Part shown: positions 29,612 to 40,082 of the stretch, piece by piece
Numbering within the stretch: the first letter of the stretch is position 1
How the letters are laid out: every line of letters begins with the position of its first letter
DNA from: Flavobacteriales bacterium
Lineage (GTDB): Bacteria > Bacteroidota > Bacteroidia > Flavobacteriales_F > PHOS-HE28
Reading direction: 5' to 3'
Assembly (NCBI GenBank): GCA_016703105.1
Contig: JADJCS010000005.1
Location: 62,001-126,000, forward strand
DNA length: 64,000 nucleotides
The notes under the pieces: generated by a model
Databases searched by the model: none
What the model was told of the DNA's origin: nothing
The model's input: only the letters and a program-made list of their open reading frames with translations
Position numbers and translations under genes: made by a program

Positions 29612-29724
29612 TTGTTCTGCGTACCAAGGACCCGCTCCGCACGAACGATCGGCCCCACCAAGCGCAATACCCGCGTGCGGAATACGTGCCCCAAGGTTCG
29701 GTCCAAATGCGACCTTCGCCCCGC

Positions 29725-30318
29725 ATGGCCAAGCGCACCATCCCCATCGACGATGCCGAAGTACATGTGTTCGCCAGCGCAGGCGAGTGGCATGCCTGGC
29801 TGAAAAAGAACCAGACGAAGAGCACCGGTGTATGGCTTCGCATCGGAAAGAAGAACGGCGGGCTGATCACCATCACCTATGATGAGGCCGTGGAGACGGC
29901 GCTCTGCCACGGTTGGATCGATGCCATCCGCAAGTCGTACGACAGCCTTTCGTTCGTGCAACGTTTCACGCCGCGGAAGCCCCGCAGCATTTGGAGCCAG
30001 GTGAACCGTGACCGCGCCCTCGCACTGATCGAGGCCGGTGCCATGCTCCCCGCCGGGCTGGCCGCCGTGGGCACCGCGAAGGCCAATGGCGAATGGGACC
30101 GCGCCTACAGCCCCGCATCGACCATCACCGAACCGAAGGACCTGCTGGCCGCCCTGCGGAAGAACCCGCCCGCGAAGGCGTTCTATGGCACGCTGAACGC
30201 TCAGAACCGCTACGCCATCCTACATCGATTGGAGAAGACCGCGGATCCCGGGACACGCGCCGAACGCTTGGCGAGGTTCATCGCGATGCTGGAGCGCAAC
30301 GAGTTGATCCATCCTTGA
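29725..30318 (+). CDS. YdeI/OmpD-associated family protein
   Basis: A 197-residue protein of the YdeI/OmpD-associated family: HVFASAGEWHAWLKKN, the conserved TYDEAVETALCHGWIDAIRK and RFTPRKPRSIWSQVN. These cytoplasmic proteins carry a bacteriocin-protection name in some databases but have no firm role. The ATG at 29725 is chosen over the one at 29707 because a GACCTTCG box (29711-29718) lies between them, 7 bp before 29725. Confidence 0.82.
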   Translation: MAKRTIPIDDAEVHVFASAGEWHAWLKKNQTKSTGVWLRIGKKNGGLITITYDEAVETALCHGWIDAIRKSYDSLSFVQRFTPRKPRSIWSQVNRDRALALIEAGAMLPAGLAAVGTAKANGEWDRAYSPASTITEPKDLLAALRKNPPAKAFYGTLNAQNRYAILHRLEKTADPGTRAERLARFIAMLERNELIHP

Positions 30319-30347
30319 GCAGTGGGGTGCGAGATCATACTTACACG

Positions 30348-30845
30348 ATGATGGGAACGAATACCCCAGCGGCCCATCGGTCGATCCGGACCGATGCCAA
30401 TGACCCCGCGTTCCGCGAACTGGTCGCTGAATTGGACAAGGACCTCGCGATCCGCGATGGGAACGACCACGCGTTCTTCGCGCAGTTCAACAAGTTGCAC
30501 GACATCCGCCATGCCGTGGTGGTGTGGCACGGTGCGGACCCCGTTGGATGCGGTGCGTTCAAACCGTTCGATGGGGATACGGTCGAAGTGAAGCGGATGT
30601 ACGTGCGGCCCGCGCATCGGCAGAAAGGCATCGCCTCACAGGTCCTGCGCGAACTCGAGCGTTGGGCCAATGAGCTGGGCTATGACCGTTGCGTGCTGGA
30701 GACCGGCCAGAAGCAACCGGAAGCGATCGCGCTCTACACGAAGCACGGCTACAGCATCATCCCCAACTACGGTCAGTACATCGGCGTGGAGAGCAGCGTC
30801 TGTTTCGAGAAGCGCGTTCGTGAACGGGGGTCCGATCGCTCATGA
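30348..30845 (+). CDS. GNAT family N-acetyltransferase
   Basis: About 165 residues with a full GNAT core: AVVVWHGADPVGCGAF, VEVKRMYVRPAHRQKGIASQ (the acetyl-CoA loop R-x-x-G-x-A) and ALYTKHGYSIIPNYG. Similar proteins acetylate small molecules or protein N termini; the substrate is unknown. Two ATGs in a row at 30348 and 30351 are equally likely starts. The end overlaps the convergent DUF4199 gene by 6 bp. Confidence 0.85.
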   Translation: MMGTNTPAAHRSIRTDANDPAFRELVAELDKDLAIRDGNDHAFFAQFNKLHDIRHAVVVWHGADPVGCGAFKPFDGDTVEVKRMYVRPAHRQKGIASQVLRELERWANELGYDRCVLETGQKQPEAIALYTKHGYSIIPNYGQYIGVESSVCFEKRVRERGSDRS

Positions 30846-31370
30846 TCGAGCATCCCTGACCGGAGCACCGCGCTTCAGAATGCCCGCGCAGATCAAGCTG
30901 ATCAACAGACCCACGGGCAGGATCTCCAAATACGTGAAGCCGATCTTCACCACCGGGTTCTTGTAGAGTTCCTGGAAGTCGCGCATCTCCTGCAACTTGG
31001 CCTCCACTTTGTCCGCAGCAAGGTCGCTGCTTTCCAGGCTGGCCTTCTCGTGCTCGTAGTACTCCGTCATGAAGTCCTGCTTGGAGGTGGCGCTGAGCAC
31101 CAGCCATGAGGCCACGTAGAGCGTGGAGACCACGAGCGTGATGTAGAGCCCCATGAGGAAGGCCTTCCCGAAGGTAATGGACCCGTTCAGATGCTTGTCA
31201 CGATAGCCTTTGATCGCGAAGAAGATGGTCGAAAGGGCGATCACCATCGTGGTGTAGCCGATCCACATTCCATTGTCCAAGTCGTGGTCGCCGCTGCCCA
31301 GGGTCAACCACATCATCGCGGAAACGATGATGCCGCCGATGATGCCGTAGGTGAGGATGGTCTTTTTCAT
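30840..31370 (-). CDS. DUF4199 domain membrane protein
   Basis: A 176-residue membrane protein with four predicted helices, the family marks GYTTMVIALSTIFFAIKGYRDK and ITFGKAFLMGLYITL, and a cytoplasmic charged stretch (DFMTEYYEHEKA) before the last helix. DUF4199 is a Bacteroidota family of unknown function. It lies just downstream, on the same strand, of no close partner; the LuxR-type gene starts more than 500 bp away on the same strand. Confidence 0.83.
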   Translation of the reverse strand: MKKTILTYGIIGGIIVSAMMWLTLGSGDHDLDNGMWIGYTTMVIALSTIFFAIKGYRDKHLNGSITFGKAFLMGLYITLVVSTLYVASWLVLSATSKQDFMTEYYEHEKASLESSDLAADKVEAKLQEMRDFQELYKNPVVKIGFTYLEILPVGLLISLICAGILKRGAPVRDARS

Positions 31371-31480
31371 AGTGTTGGTTTTGTGCCGCGAACCAATGTC
31401 GTTCCGAGGCGAAGGCCATCATACTTCAGTAGGGTCCATGCACGCCGAAGCGAAGATCCATACCAAAGGATGATGGCGTC

Positions 31481-31939
31481 TCATGGGATGAGGCCCAAGG
31501 ACTTGGCCTTATGGACCGCCTCCGTGCGACGCCTGACGTCCAGTTTCGCGAAGAGGTTCGATGTATGCGACTTCACCGTGGGCAACGAGATGAAGAGCTG
31601 GTCCGCGATCTCCTGGTTGGACCGGCCCGTGGCCATCAATCGCAGCACCTCCAGCTCCCGCCCGCTGATGCCGATGCGACGCAATGCCTCCTCGTTCGGC
31701 CGATGCGGTACCTCGGCCGGGACTTCCTCCTTCCGCGTGAGGAGCTTCGAACCCATCCAGATGCCCAGCGCCGTGAACAGTGCGGCGACCACGCCGATGT
31801 ACACCTCCACCCGCAGCTCACGCAGCAAATAGCGGTACTCGATGTACTTCAGGACAAAGACCAACGCAGCGAGCGCGAGGCCGTAGAGCACCACGGCGGT
31901 CCAGAAACCGGACCTGCGCAATTCCGCTGAGCTGTCCAT
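31481..31939 (-). CDS. Membrane-anchored LuxR-type HTH regulator
   Basis: A 152-residue protein with two N-terminal transmembrane helices (FWTAVVLYGLALAALVFVL and VEVYIGVVAALFTALGIWM) and a C-terminal LuxR/GerE DNA-binding domain (SGRELEVLRLMATGRSNQE, then LFISLPTVKSHTSNLF). There is no receiver or ligand domain, so a signal would have to come through the membrane part. Such membrane-tethered HTH proteins are seen in Flavobacteriales, but the signal is unknown. Confidence 0.82.
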   Translation of the reverse strand: MDSSAELRRSGFWTAVVLYGLALAALVFVLKYIEYRYLLRELRVEVYIGVVAALFTALGIWMGSKLLTRKEEVPAEVPHRPNEEALRRIGISGRELEVLRLMATGRSNQEIADQLFISLPTVKSHTSNLFAKLDVRRRTEAVHKAKSLGLIP

Positions 31940-31984
31940 CGGGCCGAAGATCGGGATCGCGCGTGACGTCCGAAAGACCGCGCG

Positions 31985-33780
31985 TCAGCGTTCCCCTTCG
32001 ATCACCAGCTTCTCGGAAAGGAGGGCACCTGCCCGTGTAACCGCACGGATCAAATACAGGCCCGGGGCAAGCCCCGAAGGATCGATCATCACACTGCCAC
32101 CCGCGGCAGGGATCGCACGGACCAAGGTGCCGTTCATCGACCATGTGCTCACCTCCGCCAGTCCGCCGGGTGATGTAACGCGCACCGGCCCGCGCCCATC
32201 GCCCGGGTTCGGCACGATCGAAAGGCCGCCGGTTAGGGGCGCCACAAGCTGGATGCTGGTCGCGAGGTCCTTGTACACGGTGAGGTAAAAGCCGTTGTTG
32301 CCGGCATCGTAGGTAGGCCCTGTTGCCCAAGGCTCGGGATCGAAGTCCGTGCCCTCGAAATGCCCGCCCATGGCGAGGGCGCCGCCGTTACCGCTGGCCA
32401 CCGCGAAGGGGGATGCATGGCTGGAGCTGGAAATGTTGAAAGCGCTGATCAGACCGCCGCCCGCCGTGTACAGCGCGGCGAACGAGTCGCCGATGCCGCC
32501 GATGCGGTAAAGCGGGAAATGTCCCGGCGAGGGGTCCGCATCGAGCGAATCGCCGGTGAACTCCCCGGCCAGCACGATGTCGTTCCCCGGAGTACAGTCC
32601 AAGGACCAACCGCGGTTGAAGTTGGTGCCGGTGCTCTCCAGCTCGTTGCACCACACCAGCGCACCGGCCGCTGAATACTTCGCCAGGAAGATGGCCATGC
32701 CCGGCGACTGGTCGATGGAAGTGGTATCGGCACTGGGGTCGAAGTCGATGTCGGTGCCTGTGGCATAGCCGCTCACGATCACATCGTCATTGTCGTCCAC
32801 GGTGATGTCCAGGGGTACCACCGCGCTGGAGATCTGGGATACGCCCACGGTGAATGCCCAGCGAAAGCCACCGCCCGGTTCGTAGCTGGCCAGCAGCATG
32901 TGCTTGCGCGTGTTCACCGCGTCCACCAGGTATTGGCCGGGGCCGGGGTCAGCATCGATGCCCATGCTCCGCGCCTCCAGGCCCACATATACGTTGCCGC
33001 TGCCGTCACAGGCCAAGCAGTTCCCGTGTTCGAAATCCTCCACGCCGCCGAGCGTGAAGGCCCAGAGGTAGGCTCCGCTGGGGCTGTACTTCGCCACAAA
33101 GGTGTCCTCCTCCTGCGACACCAAGGTGTGCACGGCAGGCCCGGGATCCATGTCCACTCCACTGCCGATGTTGTTGTCGAAGCTTCCGAACAGGATCAAA
33201 TTGCCGCTGTCGTCCACGGCCACCTCGCTCGGGACCACATAGGCCCATGCGGCACCGAGGGACAGGGCCCATTGCAGGGCGCCATTCGCATCGAAGCGCG
33301 CGAGAAAGGTGGTGTTCCACAGCGAACCGGGGCTCACGGTCATCATCCAAGTCCCAGGGCCCGGATCGATGTCGAAGGGGTGGTGTACAAGCCGGCCACC
33401 ACCACCCCACCTTGTCCGTCGGGCGCCACAGCGTGGATGCGTTGCAACAGGGTGTCGCCGAACACGTGGGCCCACAGCAGCTCACCGTTCGCGGTGTACT
33501 TGGCCAGCAGCGAGCTGCTGGTGCCGCCGGACTGCACGAACAGTGTGTCGGTGCCGGGATCGATGTCGAGCGCACCCGCTGCTACATAACCTCCTACGAA
33601 CAGGTCACCGTTCGCATCGTAGGCCAGGTCCATCACGCTGCTCGAACCCAAGGGACCACCGCATACCGCCCAGTTGAGCGATTGCGCACACGCCGGGCCG
33701 GTGGACCCGATCGCGATCGCCGCAGCCGTGAAGATGTTCACTGTCCAGGAGCGCGATCGTGCGCGTAGTGGTGGCATCAT
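31985..33780 (-). CDS. Secreted DPGPG-repeat (SBBP-type) propeller protein, frameshifted
   Basis: About 599 residues. Signal peptide from 33780 (ending IGSTGPACAQ), then repeats each carrying a blade with LLAKYTANGELLWAH, FVAKYSPSGAYLWAF or FLAKYSAAGALVWCN plus a DxDPGPG motif (DIDPGTD, DIDPGPG, DMDPGPA, DADPGPG, DFDPSAD, DADPSPG). A missing base in a 4-G run (+ strand 33377-33380) breaks the frame; restoring it gives TTPFDIDPGPG. The end (LSIVPNPGDGRG ... GLYLIRAVTRAG) is a type A sorting domain. Two badly broken relatives lie at 41-46 kb. Confidence 0.75.
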
Positions 33781-33824
33781 GATAGTGCAAGATAACCGCA
33801 TGAACTTGCACAAGGGTGCGACGA

Positions 33825-34172
33825 TCAGGAACGATCGATCTCCTCCAATACCGAACGGCCACTGGACCCATCGCCGCTGGTCCAGCGCCAGGTCTCATGC
33901 AACCGGATGCGGCCTCCCGGCAACAGCTCGGCCACGGACCGGCAGACCCCCGTCATCAATTCGCCCTTGTCGTTCACTTGGTGGTAGCGCATGTCGATGC
34001 CGCCATCGTCATCCACCAGCCCGATCAAATGCCCGGTCACGATCCGTCCACCCGCATACGCGCAGGTGAGCACCCTTCCGTTCTGCTGATAGTGGAAGAT
34101 GGTCTCCGCCGAAGTCTCCCCGTTCGCCGTATTGCTCACCGGCCGAAAGCGTCTGCCGTGATAGTCGATCAT
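33825..34172 (-). CDS. Small protein annotated elsewhere as N-acetylglutamate synthase-like
   Basis: A 115-residue protein from the ATG at 34172: MIDYHGRRFRPVSNTANGET, then GHLIGLVDDDGGIDMRYHQ, GELMTGVC and a final ETWRWTSGDGSSGRS. This is a conserved short beta protein that databases often call n-acetylglutamate synthase, but it lacks the GNAT or kinase-like fold of real ArgA, so the name should not be trusted. Function unknown. It directly follows the FNT channel gene on the same strand. Confidence 0.65.
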   Translation of the reverse strand: MIDYHGRRFRPVSNTANGETSAETIFHYQQNGRVLTCAYAGGRIVTGHLIGLVDDDGGIDMRYHQVNDKGELMTGVCRSVAELLPGGRIRLHETWRWTSGDGSSGRSVLEEIDRS

Positions 34173-34225
34173 GCGGGAAAGATCGCCACGCCGAACATCC
34201 CATCTGAGGGTGCGAACCGCCCCGA

Positions 34226-35071
34226 TCACGGATCGCCCCGTCGACCCCTGCCATAGATCAGGTAATACACCAGCGCCACCAAGCCGCTCCCTCCGACCAG
34301 ATTGCCCAGCACCACCGGCACCAGGTTGGAAATCGAGCCCATGATGGTGATGCCATCGGCGCCGGCCACATGTGGATGGGCCGACTTCAACAACATGCCC
34401 ATCGGCAGGAAGTACATGTTGGCCACGCTATGCTCGAAGCCCGCTGCAACGAAGGCCGCGATCGGCAGCACGACGGCGATGGCCTTGTCCATCACGCTGC
34501 GCCCCGCGAACGACATCCATATCGCCAGACACACCAGCACATTGCAGAGCACTCCACTAACGAACGCGGTGCCGAAGGGGAGCGCGCTCTTGGCCGCCGC
34601 GATCCGCACATACTGCTCACCCACCGCGCCATCGTTCATGGCCGGATGACCGGAGAGATCCACCAGCACGGCCAGCCCCGCCGCGCCTACAAGATTCGCG
34701 ATGCTGACCACGCCCCAGTTGCGCAGCACTTCCGCCGTGCTCACGCGGCCATCCGCCCAAGCCATGGCGAGCAGATTGTTGCCCGTGAACAGTTCCGCAC
34801 CAGCCACCACCACGAGCAGCAAGCCGAGCGCGAAGCACATACCGCCAAGCACGCGGCCGAGCGCGAAGCCCAGCGACACATCGGAGGTCACGAGCGTGAA
34901 GAACATCGCACCGAGGCCGATGAAACCGCCGGCCAGGATCCCGAGGAGCACCAGTTGGAGCATGGGCAGGCGCGCCTTCACCACGCCTACTTGCTGTATG
35001 CGGTCCGCGATCTCATCCGGCGAGAACGCATCGGATCCGTAGAGGGCAGGCATTCGCGTCGTGCGTTTCAT
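34226..35071 (-). CDS. Formate/nitrite transporter (FNT) family channel
   Basis: A 281-residue membrane protein with six helices and both FNT signatures: GAELFTGNNLLAM in the first half and GVLCNVLVCLAIWM plus GFEHSVANMYFLPMG in the second. FNT proteins form pentameric channels for formate, nitrite or hydrosulfide in the inner membrane. The selectivity cannot be read from the sequence. The promoter box at 35082-35089 is 10 bp upstream of the start. Confidence 0.9.
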   Translation of the reverse strand: MKRTTRMPALYGSDAFSPDEIADRIQQVGVVKARLPMLQLVLLGILAGGFIGLGAMFFTLVTSDVSLGFALGRVLGGMCFALGLLLVVVAGAELFTGNNLLAMAWADGRVSTAEVLRNWGVVSIANLVGAAGLAVLVDLSGHPAMNDGAVGEQYVRIAAAKSALPFGTAFVSGVLCNVLVCLAIWMSFAGRSVMDKAIAVVLPIAAFVAAGFEHSVANMYFLPMGMLLKSAHPHVAGADGITIMGSISNLVPVVLGNLVGGSGLVALVYYLIYGRGRRGDP

Positions 35072-35081
35072 CGTTCGCCGC

Positions 35082-35089
35082 CGAATCTA
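35082..35089 (-). promoter_or_regulatory. Bacteroidota-type -7 box variant (TAGATTCG)
   Basis: Minus-strand TAGATTCG fits TAnnTTyG and ends 10 bp before the FNT start at 35071. Confidence 0.45.
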
Positions 35090-35208
35090 CCAATGGCATG
35101 CGTCCGGTACGCTGATGGTCATCAACCAGGTCATCCTGTACCGGCGCTTACCTTGCCGTTCCGATCCTGGGATCTCGCATCCGCAACCATCAACGCCCCT
35201 CACTTGCC

Positions 35209-35606
35209 ATGACCACGACCCATCCCGAGCTTTACGCGAACATCGGCTTCCTCCTTTACAGCATCGCAGCGAGCGATAACCGGATCGCCCCCGCCGAAGT
35301 GGAGGTGTTCAAGCAACAGGTGAAGAAGAACTGGCTTCCCTGGAGGACAGCACCGACGAGTTCGGCACCGATGCCGCGCACTACATCAGCATCAGCTTCG
35401 ACTACGCCCATGAGCAGGGCATGTCGGCCGATGATGCCTTCGAACGGTTCAAGGACCACTACCGCGATGCTCCCGGCAGCTACGATGAGGTCACCCGCCA
35501 GCTCGCTCGCAATACAGCGGCGGCCATCGCAGCGGCGTTCTCCGGAAAGAACAAAGCTGAACTGGTCCGGCTCGCACAGGTGGAGGCCTTGTTCGCACAT
35601 AACTGA
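35209..35606 (+). CDS. TerB-like protein, frameshifted
   Basis: About 131 residues after correcting one missing C in the run at 35338-35340. Before the shift: LYANIGFLLYSIAASDNRIA; after it: PLEDSTDEFGTDAAHYISI and ALFAHN at the end. The helical pattern with an acidic IAASDNRIAPAEV start matches TerB/DjlA-type domains of tellurite resistance and related proteins, often linked to membrane or metal stress. The assignment is by fold pattern only. Confidence 0.55.
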
Positions 35607-35760
35607 ACCTCGCGGTCGGTCACCGCTTCCATCGCGCCGTGCCGACCGCGGGCAACGGGTGGCGGATCGGACGGAGCATGACGTAACGCCGACCTTGGTA
35701 GGGGAGATCCGCTCCGAAGCAGTGTTCGATCTCGTCCTGCTCCTATTTGTCCCCTAAGGC

Positions 35761-38090
35761 ATGAACTGGTACCTATTGGACATTGAAGAACTGCGACGGT
35801 CGCTCGGCGTGGGCGAACACGGCCTCACCGAGGCCCAGGCAGCGGAACGCCTGCGGGAGCACGGCCCCAATGAATTGGAGGGAAAGAAGCGCCGCACGGT
35901 GGCCGGACTCTTCCTGGCGCAGTTCAAGGACCTGATGATCCTGGTGCTGCTGGCCGCCGCTGCGATCGCCGGCGCCATCGGCGACCTTACCGATACATAC
36001 ATCATCCTCGCCATCGTGCTGCTGAACGCGGTGATCGGCGTGGTACAGGAGTTCCGTGCCGAAAAGGCCCTTGACGCGTTGAAGCGCATGGCCGCCCCGC
36101 AAGCCACCGTGCGGCGTGGCGGATCGTTGCGCACCATCGCCGCGCGCGAGGTGGTGCCCGGCGACCTGGTGGTGCTCGAGGCCGGCCAGGTGGTCCCTGC
36201 GGACCTGCGGTTCACGGCGTGCCATGGGCTGCGCATGCAGGAAGCGGCGCTCACCGGCGAATCGCTCGACACGGCCAAGCAGCCCGATGCGTTGGAGGAG
36301 ATGACCTGCCGCTCGGCGATCGCACCAACATGGGCTTCAAGGGCACCGTGGTGGCCAAGGGACGCGCCGAGGGCCTCGCGGTGGCCACGGGCATGCGCAC
36401 AGAGATGGGGCGCATCGCCAGGATGCTCGACCAGGGCACCGCCGCCACGCCGCTGCAGAAACGTATGACCGCATTCGGCAAGGTGGTCTCCATCGCCGTG
36501 CTCGCGATCTGCGCCGTGCTCTTCACCGTGGGCTGGCTGCGCGGCGGCGATCCCATGACGCTGTTGCTCACGTCCATCTCCCTGGCCGTGGCCGCCATCC
36601 CCGAAGCGCTGCCCGCCCTCATGTCCGTGTCGCTGGCGCTTTCGGCCGCGCGTATGGTGAAGCAGCATGCCCTGGTGCGCCGCCTCGCCGCAGTGGAGAC
36701 GCTGGGCTCGGTCACCTTCATCTGCACCGACAAGACCGGCACGCTTACCCGCAACCGCATGCGCGTGGAGCAGGTGGTCGTGCTGCATGAGGACGATCGC
36801 CAGGCGATGGTACGAACGATGGCCATCAGCAATGATGTGGCGATCGGAACGGACGGATCACCCGTGGGCGAAGGGACCGAGCTCGCACTGTTCGAGCACG
36901 CGCGTGAAGACGGGGTCAGGAAAGTGGATGTCGAACGTGACCTGCCCCGCGTGGCCGAAGTGCCGTTCGATGCCGTGCGCAAGTGCATGAGCACCGTTCA
37001 TCGGCGCAGCGATGGCAGTCACGTACTCTTCATCAAGGGTGCGTTGGAATCACTGCTCGAACGCACCGCTTCGCCGGACCCGCGCTGGAAGGTGGAAGCC
37101 GATCGGCTCGCAGCGGATGGCCTGCGCGTGATGGCGCTTGGCGTCCGCGACCTATCAATGGGCGAACTGCCCCACGATCCGGCCACCCTGGAGCATGACA
37201 TCACGCTGCTCGGCCTGGCGGGCATAGAGGATCCGCCGCGCGATGAAGTGCCGCAAGCCATCGCCGATTGCCAGGGCGCCGGCATCCGCACGGTGATGAT
37301 CACCGGCGACCATCCTGTCACAGCGCGCACCATCGCACACCGCATCGGGCTGATGAGCGCCGCTGATACAGCGGATGCGCGCACCGTGATAACCGGCGCC
37401 GAGCTGGCGAAGCTGGGTGCTGACGAACTGCGCGCGCGTGTGGAGCACATCCGGGTGTACGCGCGCGTTTCGCCCGAGCAGAAGCTCGATATCGTGACGG
37501 CATTGCAGGACCGCGGGCACTTCGTGGCCATGACCGGCGATGGCGTGAACGATGCACCGGCCTTGAAGCGCGCGGACATCGGCGTGGCCATGGGCATCAC
37601 CGGCACCGACGTGTCGCGCGAGGCCGCCGACATGGTGTTGCTGGACGACAACTTCGCCACACTGGCGCATGCCGTGCGCGAAGGCCGCCGGGTGTTCGAC
37701 AACATCCGCAAGTTCATCAAGTACATCCTCACGGCCAATGCCGGCGAGATCGGGCCATCGCACTGGCGCCGATGATCGGCCTGCCCATCCCGCTACTGCC
37801 CGTACACATCCTGTGGATCAACCTGGTCACGGATGGACTGCCCGGCCTCTTCCTCTCGTTTGGAACCCGCCGAGCGCGACCTGATGCAGCGCAAGCCGCG
37901 CCGTCCGAAGCAGAGCATCTTCGGGCACGGGTTGGGCGTTCACATCCTGTGGGTGGGTCTGCTGATGGGCGCCGTCACGCTCGCCGCGCAGGCCTGGGCC
38001 ATCCGCACCGGGCATGATAACTGGCAGACGATCGCCTTCAACGTGCTTTGCCTGAGCCAGATGGGCCACGTGTGGGCGATCCTCAAGTAG
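35761..38090 (+). CDS. Cation-transporting P-type ATPase (P2-like), frameshifted and C-terminally truncated
   Basis: A calcium-type (SERCA-like) pump. The phosphorylation loop DKTGTLT is near 36728, the actuator motif LTGES near 36255, PEALP in helix 4, and GDGVNDAPALKRADIGVAMG in the P domain. The frame breaks near 36302 (a G lost from GG), 37757 (a G lost from a G run) and 37862; each piece continues the protein exactly. The chain stops at QMGHVWAILK, about two to three membrane helices short of the family's normal end, right where a truncated DUF1801 gene begins on the other strand. Confidence 0.8.
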
Positions 38091-38347
38091 AGACGGACCC
38101 CATCGGCGTCCGCGCTCAACGCTGCGATGCCCTCGCTGCCGGCCGCTGTCGGCGAATAGCCGATCACGAAATTCCTGGCGTAGTCATAGACCAGTTCGTT
38201 CGCCGTGGGGAACCGCTTCTGGAGGAATTCGCGCACCGCCTGGATGAGCTTCTGATCCTCCACCTCGTACTTGGAAATGAGCTTGGCGATCTGTGCTTCA
38301 GCAGCAGCAGCAGGACTTAGGACTGTTGTTCTCTTGGCGGTCGGCAT
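38091..38347 (-). pseudogene. DUF1801 family gene, C-terminal part missing
   Basis: From the ATG at 38347: MPTAKRTTVLSPAAAAEAQI, then FPTANELVYDYARNFVIGY and GIAALSADADGVRLYL, the first two thirds of a DUF1801 (YdhG-like) protein. After VRLYL the usual ending (a GPKLPDP-like segment and a last helix) is absent, and the frame runs on into the antisense of the ATPase gene, stopping at 37940. Both genes therefore lose their 3-prime ends at the same point near 38090. Confidence 0.6.
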
Positions 38348-38500
38348 CGTTCCGTGTGTGCCCCATTTGGCGCAGTGTTTTGTAAACATAGCCAGCGCGC
38401 GCTGAGCCTAGTGTTCCGATCACCGTGAGCCGTACGGACAGATCGTTGGACTTCTCCGCAAAACCCCGCTGTGTACAGCTCCGGTCCTTTGTAGCGGTCA

Positions 38501-39059
38501 ATGACAACCAACATGAACGCTTCTGTGCAGCTCGCCTATCGGCCCACCTTCCTCGATCGCATCGCATGGTTCCTCACCGGCATCGGTGTCCGCAGCAAAG
38601 TCATGGGCACCGCTCATCTGAGAACATCAGTTATCACCTCCCTGGTGAAAGCAATGACCTTGCGGAACAGCGCCACAGCGCGAGAATTCCAACCCATCCT
38701 GGAGCGCGCCACATCGATATCATCCAGCGAGTGGGCCTTCGCCACAGAAAGCGGCGGACGCAAAGGTGCTCGTGGACAATGAGTTCGTGAAAGTAGTGTT
38801 GATCCGCTGGGAACCCGGAGCGGAATGTGCCCGGCATTACCACCCGAACGGAGGCGGCATGATCGTGGTGCTTGAAGGGGCGATACAGGAATCACGCTTC
38901 CTCAACGCTACCGAAGCAGCGCCCTGTGAAGTACGCACCTTGGAGCGGCATGCCCTGAGCTATATCGATGACCAGCTCGGTGCGCATGTGGTGGCGAACC
39001 CGAAAGAGAAGGCTGCCATCACGCTGCATGCCTGCCTTGAAGTACCGGTCAGCGGCTGA
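38501..39059 (+). CDS. Cupin (cysteine dioxygenase-like) protein, frameshifted
   Basis: About 186 residues in two frames joined near 38763, where one extra A gives AAA instead of AA. The first part (EFQPILERATSISSSEWAF) precedes KVLVDNEFVKVVLIRWEPG and the cupin metal site CARHYHPNGGGMIVVLEG, as in cysteine dioxygenase-type cupins. These non-heme iron enzymes oxidise thiols such as cysteine. Whether this one does is not certain. An alternative start is the ATG at 38513. Confidence 0.6.
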
Positions 39060-39140
39060 TGCGTGAGCCAGGCGCACTGACCCCACGGAGTCCGCAGGAG
39101 GGCCTTCCGTGGTCCGAAAGGAGGCTACATCTTTGCAGGG

Positions 39141-40082
39141 ATGTACAACTTCGTTGATGTCATCATAGCCGATCCGGCGGGCCACCGGCAGTTCCGCAGT
39201 GGGGATCAACTCATGACCGAGTTCACCTGCCCGCTCGAGAGCGCGCAGCAGGACATGTGGAGCCACGCGAGCTACTTCTTATACGTGCTCGAAGGACGCA
39301 AGGACTGGCAAAGTGCTGATAGCAAGGTCGAACTGCGCGCCGGCGACATGGCCTTCGTGAAGAAGGGGGCAGCATCGTGGAGCAGTATTTCGGAACGCCG
39401 TTCTGCGTGCTCCTGTTCTTCATGACCGATGAGTTCATCTGCGAGGTCTTTCGCACCGGTGGAGGTGCTGGCGAAGGGGACAGCACCCCTGCCCCCACTG
39501 GCGATGGTCCGCACCACGCCGGCCATGGATGCCTTCATGAACAGCATGCTGCCGCATTTCAGGAATGAACGGTCCATGGATCCGCAGCTCGTGGACCTGA
39601 AGCTGCGCGAACTGCTGTTGAACATCGCTGGCGAACCGCGGAATGCGGCCTTCGTTGCATCCTTCCAGGCCATGATGCGGACCCGCGGCTTGGAACGCAT
39701 GCGCCGGATCATGGAGGACAACTACTGCTACAATCTGTCGCTCGAGGCCTATGCGCGTATGTGCGGGCGCAGCCTTTCGGCCTTCAAGCGCGATTTCCAA
39801 CAGCTGTTCAATGCGCCACCGGGCCGCTGGTTGCGGGAGCAACGCTTGCGTCGCGCCAAGCTGCTGCTGAGTGCCGATGTCCAGGTAAGCGAGGTGGCCT
39901 TCCAGTGCGGCTTCGAGAACCTCTCGCATTTCAGCAAGGCGTTCAAGGAGGAGTTCGGCCATTCGCCTATGGAGCTCGGGCGGTCGATCGCAGGTGAACC
40001 GCTGGGCAAAGTGATCGGGCTCTGGGAAAACAGCAGGGCCGTGGTGTCAGGGCTTTTGTCCGCACAACACAACACATCATGA
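39141..40082 (+). CDS. AraC family transcriptional regulator, paired frameshift
   Basis: About 313 residues. N-terminal cupin-like sensor domain (FLYVLEGRKDWQ, ELRAGDMAFVKKG) and C-terminal double HTH (LSLEAYARMCGRSLSAFKRD and VSEVAFQCGFENLSHFSKAF, then FGHSPMEL). One G is missing in the 5-G run at 39366-39370 and one extra G lies near 39455; the middle piece EQYFGTPFCVLLFFMTDEF is in another frame. A TACATCTTTG stretch ends 5 bp before the ATG. The stop overlaps the next ATG by 4 bp, so it may regulate or be coupled to the methyltransferase gene. Confidence 0.8.

Noticed and set aside
33825..34172. True N-acetylglutamate synthase (argA)
   Set aside because: Too short and without acetyltransferase or kinase-like motifs; the common database name seems to be an error.
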